A DNA stretch of 64,000 bases. It comes from Seonamhaeicola sediminis. Lineage in GTDB: Bacteria > Bacteroidota > Bacteroidia > Flavobacteriales > Flavobacteriaceae. This document shows, one piece after another, positions 35,495 through 45,429 of this stretch. Numbering within the stretch: the stretch's first letter is position 1; every line of letters starts with the position of its first letter. The translations under genes and the position numbers were made by a program. The notes below the pieces were generated by a model. The model saw nothing but the letters and a program-made list of their open reading frames with translations, was not told where the DNA came from and made no database searches. The stretch covers positions 248,001-312,000 of the forward strand of contig NZ_SMZJ02000002.1 in the NCBI RefSeq assembly GCF_004358095.2, in the 5' to 3' direction.

Positions 35495-36604
35495 ATGGCC
35501 TTACTGATATTCTACGGTGTTATTTCAATTTTCTTCTCCTTTTTATGCTCCATTCTAGAAGCTGTTTTATTGAGTGTAACCCCAACTTTTATTAATCTTA
35601 AAAAGAAGGAAGGTAAAGCCTATGCCTTAGAACTCGAAGCACTTAAAAAGGATGTAGACCGCCCTTTAATTGCAATTCTCACTTTAAATACAATCGCCCA
35701 TACAGTTGGTGCTATATTAGTTGGTGTACAAGCAAAAGTAGCCTATGCAGAAATGTATGGTTCTGAAACGAAAACCATCCTTGGAATAAGATATACTGAG
35801 GATGTCATGGTGGGCGTAGTGTCTACCATCATGACCATTTTAATATTAATTGCCTCTGAAATAATTCCAAAAACGATAGGTGCTACCTATTGGAAAGGAC
35901 TCTCAAACTTTACAGCAAAAGCCTTAAATGTGCTTATTTTCCCGTTAAAATGGACAGGTATGCTTTGGTTACTGCAATTAACCACAAAACTCATTGGAGG
36001 TAAAGGTCACGGTAGTATTCTGAGTAGAGAAGGTTTTATGGCTATGACCGATATGGCTCATGAAGAAGGGGTTTTTCAAGAAAACGAAAGTATTATTATA
36101 AAAAATCTACTAACGTTTAAGGAGGTATCTGCTAAAGATGTTATGACCCCAAGAACTATCATGCAAATTGAAAATGCTACTACTACCGTTGAAGATTTTT
36201 TTAAAAGAAACTTAAATTTACGTTTTTCCAGAATCCCCATATATACCGGCAATACAGATAATATTACAGGGCTAGTTTTAAAGGATGAAATTTTTAAAGA
36301 AATGGCTTTGGACAACGGTTCTAAAACCCTTTCAGATTTAAAACGAAATATTATTGTAGTTCATAGAAATTTACCCATCCCAACATTATTTGAAAAGCTG
36401 GTTGAAAGCAAAAACCACATGGCTTTAGTGGTTGATGAATACGGTTCGGTTAGTGGCTTAGTTACTATGGAAGATGTGATTGAAACACTACTTGGTCTGG
36501 AAATTATGGATGAAAGTGATAATGTATCTGACCTACAAGTACAAGCCAGAAAAAACTGGGAAGCCCGAGCCAAAAAATTAGGACTTCTTAAAGATGAAGA
36601 CTAA
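35495..36604 (+). CDS. CNNM domain / CBS-pair membrane protein
   Basis: An N-terminal CNNM (DUF21) domain with three or four membrane helices (about 1-180; EIIPKTIGATYWKGL) precedes a CBS pair (about 205-335; VMTPRTIMQIE, MALVVDEYGSVSGLVTMEDV). The CorC/HlyC C-terminal domain found in longer relatives is absent. Family members are implicated in magnesium or cobalt efflux. The stop overlaps the ogt start by one base, so this opens a packed five-gene run. Confidence 0.88.
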   Translation: MALLIFYGVISIFFSFLCSILEAVLLSVTPTFINLKKKEGKAYALELEALKKDVDRPLIAILTLNTIAHTVGAILVGVQAKVAYAEMYGSETKTILGIRYTEDVMVGVVSTIMTILILIASEIIPKTIGATYWKGLSNFTAKALNVLIFPLKWTGMLWLLQLTTKLIGGKGHGSILSREGFMAMTDMAHEEGVFQENESIIIKNLLTFKEVSAKDVMTPRTIMQIENATTTVEDFFKRNLNLRFSRIPIYTGNTDNITGLVLKDEIFKEMALDNGSKTLSDLKRNIIVVHRNLPIPTLFEKLVESKNHMALVVDEYGSVSGLVTMEDVIETLLGLEIMDESDNVSDLQVQARKNWEARAKKLGLLKDED

Positions 36605-37077
36605 TGGAAGAATGTATCATCAATACGCCTTTAGGTTTTACCAAAATTACGGGTGATGATGATGGTGTTAATTCCGTCACTATTTTAAACACAGAAGAAA
36701 AAACTACAGATATCATTCCTGAAATTTTGGAAGATTGTGTGATACAGCTTAAAGAATATTTTGAAGGGTCACGTAAGCAATTCAGTTTAAAACTCAACCC
36801 ACAAGGAACGGATTTTCAAAATAAAGTTTGGAAACAATTGGAACAAATTCCTTACGGAAAAACGATATCGTATTTAGAATTATCAAAACAATTGGGAAAT
36901 GCAAAGGCCATAAGAGCTGTTGCTAATGCCAATGGTAAAAATCCATTATGGATAATTGTACCATGTCACCGCGTTATTGGGTCTGATAGTCGTTTAACAG
37001 GATATGCTGGAGGCTTACACCGTAAGCAATGGTTACTAAATCATGAAAGCCCATTTAAACAGCAATCTTTATTTTAA
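36604..37077 (+). CDS. ogt: methylated-DNA-[protein]-cysteine S-methyltransferase
   Basis: Suicide repair of O6-alkylguanine in DNA. The acceptor Cys lies in IIVPCHRVIGSD and is followed by LTGYAGGLHRKQWLL. The helix-turn-helix region IPYGKTISYLELSKQLG is intact. At 157 residues it is a short, single-domain Ogt. It shares one base with the end of the CNNM gene. Confidence 0.95.
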   Translation: MEECIINTPLGFTKITGDDDGVNSVTILNTEEKTTDIIPEILEDCVIQLKEYFEGSRKQFSLKLNPQGTDFQNKVWKQLEQIPYGKTISYLELSKQLGNAKAIRAVANANGKNPLWIIVPCHRVIGSDSRLTGYAGGLHRKQWLLNHESPFKQQSLF

Positions 37078-37125
37078 TTCATTATTCAATGAATTTATTC
37101 CTATATTTAATAATAAAATTCATAA

Positions 37126-38280
37126 ATGAAGTTTTTAAAAAAATTCTTTAAATGGTTATTAATTACCATTGGGCTAATAGTTGTTTTACTCTATATTTTT
37201 GATTATGGCTACATCTTAAGAGGTGCTCGCATTGTTTATTTTACAGGACATAATACTGCCTTTATTGATGATTATTCCTATTTTGAAAATGATGTTATAG
37301 AAAAAGGAGATACGCCCGAACCTTGGCCAAATCATACAAGTTATAATAAAGTACAAGAAACCGAGAAGCTTTCTAAAGTTAACCAAGATTGGGGTACTAT
37401 TGCCTATTTAATTATTAAAAATGATAGTGTTTGGTTTGAGAAATATTACGATGGCTTTGATGAAAACTCGAAAACAAATTCATTTTCTATGGCTAAAAGT
37501 ATTACAACCACTTTATTGGGTAAAGCTATAATGGATGGCTACATTGAAAATTTAAACCAACCCATAAGCGATTTTTATCCGCAATATGATTATGCCAAAA
37601 CAACAGTAGGTGATTTAGCATCTATGGCTTCAGGTTTAGATTGGATAGAACATTATACAAGTCCGTTTTCCGTAACAGCTAGAGCTAATTATGATGATGA
37701 TTTAGCTGAGACCATTTTAAATCAAAAGGTGATAAAAACTCCAGGTGTTGAGTTTGAATACCTTAGTGGCAGCACACAACTTTTAGGTATGATAATTCAA
37801 AAAGCAACCCAAAAACCCCTGGCAAATTATTTATCCGAAAGCTTTTGGAAACCTATGGGAGCAACCAATGATGCTTTATGGCAACTAGATGATGATAAAA
37901 ATAGATTAGCAAAGGCGTTTTGCTGTATTTCTAGCAGTGCTAGAGATTTTGCTCGTTTCGGAAAATTATACAAAGATTATGGAAAATGGAATGGTAAGCA
38001 ACTTTTAGATTCTGCATTTGTTGTAAAGTCTATTACACCTCGTTTTCCTGAAAGTCCAGAGTATGGTTACGGATGGTGGCTATACAAAAAAAATGATAAG
38101 AACTTTTTTATGATGCGGGGGCATTTGGGACAATACGTCATTGTTGAACCTAACGACAACTTAATTATTATACGTTTAGGGCATGAAAAATCTAGCGATG
38201 CTTCAAGGAAAAAACCGAACCCTTTTACCGAAGATATAATTACATATATTGATGAAGCTTATAAAATGCTTAGAGAATGA
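37126..38280 (+). CDS. serine hydrolase, beta-lactamase/class C family
   Basis: The catalytic SxxK motif is SMAKS (about residue 125), the YxS motif is YLS in FEYLSGSTQ (about 208), and the third-box segment is RGHLGQYV. An N-terminal hydrophobic helix (about 8-28) anchors or exports the protein. Length is 384 residues. Such proteins are esterases or peptidases as often as beta-lactamases, so resistance should not be inferred. The stop overlaps the exonuclease start by four bases. Confidence 0.87.
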   Translation: MKFLKKFFKWLLITIGLIVVLLYIFDYGYILRGARIVYFTGHNTAFIDDYSYFENDVIEKGDTPEPWPNHTSYNKVQETEKLSKVNQDWGTIAYLIIKNDSVWFEKYYDGFDENSKTNSFSMAKSITTTLLGKAIMDGYIENLNQPISDFYPQYDYAKTTVGDLASMASGLDWIEHYTSPFSVTARANYDDDLAETILNQKVIKTPGVEFEYLSGSTQLLGMIIQKATQKPLANYLSESFWKPMGATNDALWQLDDDKNRLAKAFCCISSSARDFARFGKLYKDYGKWNGKQLLDSAFVVKSITPRFPESPEYGYGWWLYKKNDKNFFMMRGHLGQYVIVEPNDNLIIIRLGHEKSSDASRKKPNPFTEDIITYIDEAYKMLRE

Positions 38281-38990
38281 TTTCAAAAGTAAACCTAGAA
38301 AACATACTATTCCTAGATATTGAAACGGTCCCAGAACAGCAATATTTCTCAGATTTAGACAAGGAAAAACAAATCCTTTGGGAAAACAAATCACAATATC
38401 AACGTAAGGACGACTTTACTGCAGAAGAATTTTATGATCGTGCTGGTATTTGGGCAGAATTTGGAAAAATCATCTGTATTTCTGTAGGGTATTTTAACTT
38501 TCATGGTGATACAAGAAAATTTAGAGTGACTTCTTTTTATGGTGATGAGATTACTATTTTAAAAGAATTTAAAAATCTTTTAATTACACATTTTAGTCAA
38601 ACCAAACACTTACTTTGTGCCCACAATGGAAAAGAATTCGACTTTCCTTACATTGCACGCCGAATGATTATTAATAATATTGAATTACCATACAAGCTTA
38701 ACCTTTTTGGGAAAAAACCATGGGAAGTCCCTCATTTGGATACTCTAGAATTATGGAAGTTTGGCGATTATAAAACCTATACATCTTTAAAATTATTAAC
38801 CAATGTTTTAGGTATTCCATCTCCAAAAGATGATATAGATGGTAGTGAGGTGTATAGTGTGTATTATGGAGAAAATAATATTGATAGAATCATACAGTAC
38901 TGTGAAAAGGATACGATTGCTGTGGCTCAAATCTTTTTAAGATTTCAAGGTGAAGACATTTTAGATGACGATGAAATTATCCATATTTAA
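38277..38990 (+). CDS. 3'-5' exonuclease, PolB-like (DnaQ fold)
   Basis: A DEDD-type exonuclease: the first motif is FLDIETVPE (about residue 13), the second is LCAHNGKEFDFPYIARRM (about 115), and the third is YCEKDTIAVAQIFLRF (about 210). At 237 residues it is a free-standing exonuclease of the PolB_2 type. Start and stop overlap both neighbours (ATGA, TAATG), indicating coupling. Its nucleic-acid target is unknown. Confidence 0.87.
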   Translation: MISKVNLENILFLDIETVPEQQYFSDLDKEKQILWENKSQYQRKDDFTAEEFYDRAGIWAEFGKIICISVGYFNFHGDTRKFRVTSFYGDEITILKEFKNLLITHFSQTKHLLCAHNGKEFDFPYIARRMIINNIELPYKLNLFGKKPWEVPHLDTLELWKFGDYKTYTSLKLLTNVLGIPSPKDDIDGSEVYSVYYGENNIDRIIQYCEKDTIAVAQIFLRFQGEDILDDDEIIHI

Positions 38991-40669
38991 TGAATCCAAA
39001 ACCTATTTTATCAGTTAAAAACCTTTCCATTTCATTTGGTAACAATGAAGTAATTCATAACATTTCCTATAACCTCTTTAAAAATGAAATTTTAGGGATT
39101 GTTGGTGAGTCTGGTTCTGGTAAATCGGTATCATCATTATCCATTTTAGGCCTGCTCCCAAAAGGTGTTTCTAAAATCACCTCTGGAAGTATTATGTTTA
39201 ATAATACAGATTTAACAAGGCTTTCTTCAAAAGCATTTCAAACAATCAGAGGTAATAAAACAGCCATGATATTTCAAGAACCCATGAGTTCCTTGAACCC
39301 CTCAATTTCCTGTGGTAAACAGGTTCAAGAAATTTTATTTCAACATACCAACTTATCTAAATCTGAAACTAAATCGGAAGTCATTTCCCTGTTTGAAAAA
39401 GTAAAATTACCTGATCCAAACAGGGTGTTTAAATCTTATCCTCATGAAATTTCTGGCGGACAAAAGCAACGTGTTATTATAGCTATGGCAATTGCTTGTA
39501 AGCCAGATATTTTAATAGCAGATGAGCCCACAACCGCTTTAGATGTAACTGTGCAAAAAGAGATTATCAAATTGCTAAAAACACTCCAAAAGGAAACTAA
39601 AATGAGTGTTATATTCATTACGCATGATTTAGCGTTGATATCTGAAATTGCTGATAGGGTTCTAGTTATGTACCAAGGTAATATTGTTGAAGAAGGTGAT
39701 GTTTACAGCACTTTTAATAACCCTAAGCACAATTATACCAAAGCACTCATTAATTCCCGTCCTTCGTTAGATACTAGATTAAAAGTCTTGCCTACCATTC
39801 AAGATTATTTAGATGATTCCATTTCGGGAGAAATAGTAACAGAAGAACAACGCAAACTTCAACATAAAAAGCTTTATAATAAACCACCCTTATTGGAAGT
39901 TATAAATGTTGAAAAGACATACTTTTCAAAATCTGGTTGGTTAAAAAAACCAACCGTCTTTAAGGCAGTCAATAACATCAGTTTTAAATTGTATGAAGGC
40001 GAAACACTAGGTTTAGTTGGCGAATCGGGTTGTGGTAAATCTACTCTTGGGAATGCTATTCTTCAATTAGATAAAGCAACAGCAGGACAAATTATGTACA
40101 AAGGTGTTGACATAACCAAACTTTCTAAATACGAGTTGAAAAAACTTCGGAAAGACATTCAAATCATTTTTCAAGATCCGTATTCATCATTAAATCCAAG
40201 AATTCCTGTTGGAGAAGCTATTATGGAACCTATGAGAATTCATAAGCTTTTTAATTCTGATAAAGAACGAAAAGTAAAAGCGCTTGAAATATTAAGAAGT
40301 GTTGGATTATCTGAAGATTATTTTAACCGATATCCGCATGAATTTTCAGGAGGACAAAGGCAACGTATTGGCATTGCTAGAACTATAGCATTACAGCCTA
40401 AACTCATTGTTTGCGATGAATCAGTTTCAGCATTGGATATATCAGTTCAAGCACAGGTTTTAAACTTGCTTAATAAACTTAAAGAAACGTTTGGATTTAC
40501 CTATATTTTCATTTCACATGATTTAGCAGTGGTAAAATATATGTCTGACCAACTTTTGGTTATGAATCAAGGTAAGGTTGAAGAACTTGATGATGCTGAT
40601 GTAATCTATAACTCCCCAAAGAAAGATTACACTAAAAAGTTAATTCATGCTATCCCTAAAGGGTTATAG
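38990..40669 (+). CDS. ABC transporter, tandem peptide-type ATPase (DppD-DppF-like fusion)
   Basis: Two ATP-binding cassettes in one 559-residue chain, as in YejF and GsiA. The first has Walker A GESGSGKS (about residue 37) with signature ISGGQKQR; the second has GESGCGKST (about 347) with signature FSGGQRQR. Each is followed by the oligopeptide-transport extension (NPKHNYTKALI, SPKKDYTKKLI). No permease or binding-protein gene is adjacent, so partners must be elsewhere. The start overlaps the exonuclease stop. Confidence 0.9.
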   Translation: MNPKPILSVKNLSISFGNNEVIHNISYNLFKNEILGIVGESGSGKSVSSLSILGLLPKGVSKITSGSIMFNNTDLTRLSSKAFQTIRGNKTAMIFQEPMSSLNPSISCGKQVQEILFQHTNLSKSETKSEVISLFEKVKLPDPNRVFKSYPHEISGGQKQRVIIAMAIACKPDILIADEPTTALDVTVQKEIIKLLKTLQKETKMSVIFITHDLALISEIADRVLVMYQGNIVEEGDVYSTFNNPKHNYTKALINSRPSLDTRLKVLPTIQDYLDDSISGEIVTEEQRKLQHKKLYNKPPLLEVINVEKTYFSKSGWLKKPTVFKAVNNISFKLYEGETLGLVGESGCGKSTLGNAILQLDKATAGQIMYKGVDITKLSKYELKKLRKDIQIIFQDPYSSLNPRIPVGEAIMEPMRIHKLFNSDKERKVKALEILRSVGLSEDYFNRYPHEFSGGQRQRIGIARTIALQPKLIVCDESVSALDISVQAQVLNLLNKLKETFGFTYIFISHDLAVVKYMSDQLLVMNQGKVEELDDADVIYNSPKKDYTKKLIHAIPKGL

Positions 40670-40816
40670 CATGAATACACGTTTTGTTAGATATATTAAA
40701 CTTTTAAAAAAACGTAAATTATCCTGAAGGGTTTCTTTAAACTTCCATTCATTTAATGGAAGTTCCTCAGGTAGGTTTGGTTCGAACGTAGGTAGTTCAG
40801 GTAGATTTGGTTCCAT
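40664..40816 (-). CDS. small Pro/Glu/Leu-rich hypothetical protein, 50 aa
   Basis: A short ATG frame on the minus strand (open further to an ATG at 40837, 57 codons). It has an internal repeat MEPNLPELP...EPNLPEELP followed by an amphipathic, basic C-terminal helix (KETLQDNLRFFKSLIYLTKR). Its end overlaps the convergent ABC gene stop by a few bases. There is no clear -7 box. It may be chance; the repeat and the end-to-end fit are the only arguments for it. Confidence 0.3.
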   Translation of the reverse strand: MEPNLPELPTFEPNLPEELPLNEWKFKETLQDNLRFFKSLIYLTKRVFML

Positions 40817-40837
40817 ATTTCTGTAGGTTAAGTTCAT

Positions 40838-41032
40838 GGTAGATTTGGAATAATCTATAAATGTAATTTGGTAAATTTGGGGACTGCTAATATCAAATTA
40901 TTTTTCAATTAATCAGATTAAAAACATATAATTTCGATGAAATGCATTTTATTTTAACATTTTTGTCGATATTACTATAAATTTTACTTGAAGTACCCTT
41001 TTCCTAAAAAGTTAAAACTGCAGTTAAATTTT
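40838..41032. other. non-coding spacer upstream of the acetoacetyl-CoA ligase gene
   Basis: A/T-rich, with repeated GGTAGATTTGG-like and TTTGGTAAATTTGG words at its left end. No RNA gene, hairpin with T-run or ORF is seen. Confidence 0.4.
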
Positions 41033-41040
41033 TATCTTTG
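41033..41040 (+). promoter_or_regulatory. -7 box of the acetoacetyl-CoA ligase gene
   Basis: TATCTTTG, an exact TAnnTTTG match, 24 bases before the ATG at 41064. Confidence 0.5.
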
Positions 41041-41063
41041 AAAGAACTTAGACGGTTTAATTC

Positions 41064-43022
41064 ATGAAAAAGCTTTGGGAAGGTTCTAATAATTTTAAAC
41101 AAAACAGCCTACTAAACAAATATTGCAACTGGCTGAAAGAGCAATACAATTTGTCATTTGAAAATTATCATGATGTATGGCAATGGTCTGTTGAAAATAT
41201 TGAAGATTTTTGGGAAAGTGTCTGGAAGTACTTTCAGATAAAATCTCATTCGCCTTACACCCAAGTGTTGTCATCATACAATATGCCTCATTGTAAATGG
41301 TTTGAAGGTGCTTCTCTAAATTATTCCGAACACATTTTTAGGCAATCTAAACCAAATAAAATAGCTATATTTTTCAGTAATGAATCTGGAATAAACATAG
41401 AAATTACTTGGGATGAATTGGAAAGAAAAGTAGCTTCCATGGTAAGCTATTTAAAATCTCTAGGAGTCACTAAAGGAGATAGAGTTGTAGCCTATTTACC
41501 CAATGTTCCTGAAGCAACTATTGCTTTTTTGGCAACTAATGCTCTTGGTGCTATTTGGTCTAGTACCTCCCCAGATTTTGGTACTGAAAGTGTTGTAAAT
41601 CGCTTTGCTCAAATAGAACCTAAAGTTTTATTTGCTGTTGATGGTTACACCTATAACGGAAAACCTTTTGATAAAACTGAAACAGTTATAGACATTGTTT
41701 CGTCTTTGCCTACTTTAAAAAAAGTAATTGTTCTACCCTATTTAAACAAAAAAGCCCTAGACAATTTACCTAATGAATATTTAGATATTAATACTATTTA
41801 TAGTATTAATGGATATGAATTGCAGTTTCAACCTGTAGACTTTAATCATCCAATTTGGGTACTATACTCATCTGGAACCACAGGGTTACCAAAAGCTATT
41901 GTACACTCACATGGTGGTATTTTACTTGAACATTACAAGTATATGGCATTTCATAACAATGTCCGTGAAGGTGAACGTTATTTTTGGTTCACTACCACTG
42001 GTTGGATGATGTGGAATTTTTTACAATCTGCTTTACTTATGGGAGCTTCCATAGTGCTTTATGATGGAAGCCCAACCTATCCAAAATTTGATTCACTTTG
42101 GAGGTTTTCAGACAATTTAACCATTGATCATTTTGGAACTAGTGCCCCTTATTTGGTTGCCAATATGAAAAAGCAACTTGATATTAAAAAAGCACATAGC
42201 CTGCAATCTATAAAATCTATAAGCTCTACAGGAGCTCCTTTACCTACTGAAGCTTTTGATTATGTATATAAAAACATAAAAACCGATGTTTGGTTATGTT
42301 CCATGGCAGGAGGAACAGATGTTTGTACAGCATTTGTAGGTGGTATGCCATTGTATGCTCTACACTCTGGTGAAATTCAGTGTAGAGCTTTGGGAGTTTC
42401 TCTGTATGCCTTAGATGATTTAGGCAACCCTATTGAAGATGATTTAGGTGAAATGGTTATTGATAAACCTATGCCCTCTATGCCTATTTACTTTTGGAAT
42501 GACAAGAACAATACCCGATATCTGGCAAGTTATTTTGAAGACTATCCTGGTAAGTGGCGCCACGGCGATTTTATTAAGATTAACTCCAAAACCAAAGGTT
42601 TGATAATTTTTGGACGCTCTGATGCTACATTGAACAGACACGGCATTAGAATTGGCACGAGTGAAATTTACAGTGCTGTAAACAAAATCAATGATGTTGA
42701 AGATTCTTTAATTATAAATCTAGAATTAGAAGGAGGTAAACACTACATGCCTCTATTTGTAAAGTTAAAAGCAGGAATCCCATTAACAGATAATATTAAA
42801 CAAGCTATAAATTATCAACTGAGAAGTGATTATTCTCCACGTCATGTACCAGATGAAATCATTGAAGTTACAGACATTCCTTATACCATTAGTGGAAAAA
42901 AAATGGAGGCTCCGGTAAAAAAGATATTACTTAAAATGCCCATTGAAAAATCTATTAATATTGATGCCATGCGCAATCCTGAATCTATAGCGTTTTATGT
43001 TGAGTTTGCCAGAAATCTTTAG
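41064..43022 (+). CDS. acetoacetate-CoA ligase
   Basis: Activates acetoacetate (ketone body) to acetoacetyl-CoA. The adenylate-forming core motifs LYSSGTTGLPKAIVHSHGG (A3) and the later GKWRHGDFIKI are present. The N-terminus (KKLWEGSNNF, then CNWL) and WFTTTGWMMWNF fit the acetoacetyl-CoA synthetase subfamily. The A10 lysine is in SGKKMEAPVKK. At 652 residues it is full length. It is convergent with PBP1A, with three bases between the stops. Confidence 0.9.
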   Translation: MKKLWEGSNNFKQNSLLNKYCNWLKEQYNLSFENYHDVWQWSVENIEDFWESVWKYFQIKSHSPYTQVLSSYNMPHCKWFEGASLNYSEHIFRQSKPNKIAIFFSNESGINIEITWDELERKVASMVSYLKSLGVTKGDRVVAYLPNVPEATIAFLATNALGAIWSSTSPDFGTESVVNRFAQIEPKVLFAVDGYTYNGKPFDKTETVIDIVSSLPTLKKVIVLPYLNKKALDNLPNEYLDINTIYSINGYELQFQPVDFNHPIWVLYSSGTTGLPKAIVHSHGGILLEHYKYMAFHNNVREGERYFWFTTTGWMMWNFLQSALLMGASIVLYDGSPTYPKFDSLWRFSDNLTIDHFGTSAPYLVANMKKQLDIKKAHSLQSIKSISSTGAPLPTEAFDYVYKNIKTDVWLCSMAGGTDVCTAFVGGMPLYALHSGEIQCRALGVSLYALDDLGNPIEDDLGEMVIDKPMPSMPIYFWNDKNNTRYLASYFEDYPGKWRHGDFIKINSKTKGLIIFGRSDATLNRHGIRIGTSEIYSAVNKINDVEDSLIINLELEGGKHYMPLFVKLKAGIPLTDNIKQAINYQLRSDYSPRHVPDEIIEVTDIPYTISGKKMEAPVKKILLKMPIEKSINIDAMRNPESIAFYVEFARNL

Positions 43023-43025
43023 AAT

Positions 43026-45374
43026 CTAAAATTCTAATTCTTCAGGAATGGTGTTGTCTAAGTTATCATTAACAATATCATCTTTAACTATTTTAGAGCA
43101 ATCAACTATAATTGATAATTCTTCAGGCTCTTCAAATTCTTCCTTTGATATGTTAAGGGTTTCATCATTATAACAACTCTTCATATATAACCCCCAAATA
43201 GGCAAAGCCATAGAAGCCCCTTGTCCATAGGTTATGCTTGCAAAATGTGCAGCTCTATCTTCGGCACCAACCCAAACACCCGTCACTAGATTAGGTACCA
43301 TACCCATAAACCAACCATCACTTTGGTTTTGAGTAGTTCCAGTTTTTCCTGCAATAGGATTATCAAACTTGTAAGGATAACCAGTAATTATTTCTTTATA
43401 CTCTGGACTAGTAGCACCAGAATGTCTTAATCTAGTACCAGACCCACCTTCAGTTACTCCTTCTAAAAGTTTTACAGTTACATAAGCAGTTTCTTCACTT
43501 AAAACATCACGAGTTTCTGGTTTGAATTGATACAGTACGGTTCCGTTTTTATCTTCAATAGTGGTTACCATTACAGGCTTTGTATATACTCCTTTATTAG
43601 CGAAGGTAGCATAAGCACCTACCATTTCATAAACACTTAAATCTGGTGTTCCTAAAGCAATAGAAGGTACTGGAAGTATATTAGACTCCACACCTAACTT
43701 ATTAGCTAAATCTACCACCGGTTGCGGTCCTACTTTATCAATTAGGCGTGCTGTAATGGTATTAACTGAGTTAGCTAGAGCGTTTTGTAGTGTTCTAGTT
43801 CCTCCATAGTCATTTTCTCCTCCTGAGTTTCTTGGACACCATTCTTCAGGATTCCCATATTTATTGGCCTCAATACAAAATGGGGTATCTGGAAATACCT
43901 GACATGGCGAGTAATGTAATTGATCTATGGCTGCTGTATAAACAAACGGCTTAAATGTAGACCCTATTTGTCTTTTTCCTTGCTTAACCATGTCATACTG
44001 GAAATGTCTGTAATTAATCCCTCCAACCCATGCCTTTACATGACCTGTGTGCGGATCCATGGACATCATTCCTGTTCTTAAAAAAGATTTGTAATATCTC
44101 ATAGAATCCCATGGTTTCATAATGGTATCTATCTCACTTGCAACGCCATCTTTCCACTCAAAAACTTTCATTTCAACAGGTTTTTGAAACGAGGCTTTTA
44201 TCTCTTCGTCTGATTTTTTTAAATCATATTTCATGTGTCTCCAGCGTTCAGATTGCTTCATTGATTTTCGCATCAAAGTATCAATAGCCCCACGTGTTAA
44301 TTCTAAAAATGGCGCTGTAGGATTACGTTTTGGTGTGTTTTGATGGAAAAACTCTGCTTGTAACCTTGGCATATGCTGCTGAACAGCGTCTTCAGCATAT
44401 TGTTGCATGCGAGAATCTATAGTTGTATAAATTTTTAAACCATCATTATACAAGTTCCATTTTGAGCCGTCTGGTTTTGGATTCTCTTTAATCCAATCTT
44501 TCATAAAGCCATCTAAATAGCCTCTAAAATACGTCGCTAATCCATCACGATGTGACTGAGGTGTGTATTTTAAATCGAGTTCTGTTTTTTGAAGTGAATC
44601 TTTTAATTTTTCGTCTATATAACCATATTTTGCCATTTGAGCCAAAACCACATTCCGTCTATCTCGTACCATTTCTGGGCGCCTTCTCGGATTAAAAAGA
44701 GAAGAGTTCTTAAACATTCCCACCAACATAGCCGATTCCTTCAAGTCTAACTCTTCTGGCTCTTTATCAAAATATATACTTGATGCACTTCTGATACCAT
44801 CGGCATTGTTTAAAAAATCATAAATATTAAAATATTGGGCAATGATTTCCTCTTTAGTATATTGGCGTTCCAAGCGCGTAGCGATAATCCATTCTTTTAC
44901 TTTTTGAAAGCCTCGCTCAAACTTACTGTCTGATACTTGTTTTGTGAATAATTGTTTTGCCAATTGTTGTGAAATAGTACTGGCTCCACCTCCTCGTCCT
45001 AATTTAACAATAGCTCTTAAAGTCCCTCTAGCGTCAATTCCAGAATGCTCATGATAACGAGCGTCTTCTGTAGCAATCAAAGCTTCCACCAAATGTTTTG
45101 GAAGTTGATTATAACTTACTGGGGTTCTATTATCATTTAAATAAAATTTACCAATGGTTTTTCTATCCGAAGAAATAATTTCGGCTGCCAAGTGCGTTTT
45201 TAAGTTTTCCAATTGGGTATGGTCTGGAAGCTTGCCGAAAACACCCCAAGATGCCATTAGAAAAATAAATACTACAGATAAAACACCCACAGAAAATAAA
45301 ATCCAAAACCAACGAATGTATTTTGAAAAATTTGGGGTAGCGGTTTTTTTATTTTTTGCTTTTGTTTTTGCCAT
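43026..45374 (-). CDS. penicillin-binding protein 1A (glycosyltransferase/transpeptidase)
   Basis: Bifunctional peptidoglycan synthase. An N-terminal membrane helix (about residues 20-45) is followed by the GT51 glycosyltransferase with ALIATEDARYHEHSGID (catalytic Glu) and STISQQLAKQL. The transpeptidase shows GSTFKPFVY (SxxK), SxN in NALANSVN, and KTGTT. Length is 782 residues. It lies downstream of gldH on the same strand, a neighbour order common in Flavobacteriaceae. Confidence 0.95.
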   Translation of the reverse strand: MAKTKAKNKKTATPNFSKYIRWFWILFSVGVLSVVFIFLMASWGVFGKLPDHTQLENLKTHLAAEIISSDRKTIGKFYLNDNRTPVSYNQLPKHLVEALIATEDARYHEHSGIDARGTLRAIVKLGRGGGASTISQQLAKQLFTKQVSDSKFERGFQKVKEWIIATRLERQYTKEEIIAQYFNIYDFLNNADGIRSASSIYFDKEPEELDLKESAMLVGMFKNSSLFNPRRRPEMVRDRRNVVLAQMAKYGYIDEKLKDSLQKTELDLKYTPQSHRDGLATYFRGYLDGFMKDWIKENPKPDGSKWNLYNDGLKIYTTIDSRMQQYAEDAVQQHMPRLQAEFFHQNTPKRNPTAPFLELTRGAIDTLMRKSMKQSERWRHMKYDLKKSDEEIKASFQKPVEMKVFEWKDGVASEIDTIMKPWDSMRYYKSFLRTGMMSMDPHTGHVKAWVGGINYRHFQYDMVKQGKRQIGSTFKPFVYTAAIDQLHYSPCQVFPDTPFCIEANKYGNPEEWCPRNSGGENDYGGTRTLQNALANSVNTITARLIDKVGPQPVVDLANKLGVESNILPVPSIALGTPDLSVYEMVGAYATFANKGVYTKPVMVTTIEDKNGTVLYQFKPETRDVLSEETAYVTVKLLEGVTEGGSGTRLRHSGATSPEYKEIITGYPYKFDNPIAGKTGTTQNQSDGWFMGMVPNLVTGVWVGAEDRAAHFASITYGQGASMALPIWGLYMKSCYNDETLNISKEEFEEPEELSIIVDCSKIVKDDIVNDNLDNTIPEELEF

Positions 45375-45429
45375 TCCTTTTTTACTATTAAAGATACTTT
45401 GACTACGCTAAGTGTGACTATTGACATTT

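Noticed and set aside
37126-38280. Antibiotic resistance beta-lactamase
   Set aside because: SxxK and YxS motifs are shared with esterases and peptidases, the protein lacks class-specific features, and it sits in a housekeeping run. Called only serine hydrolase.
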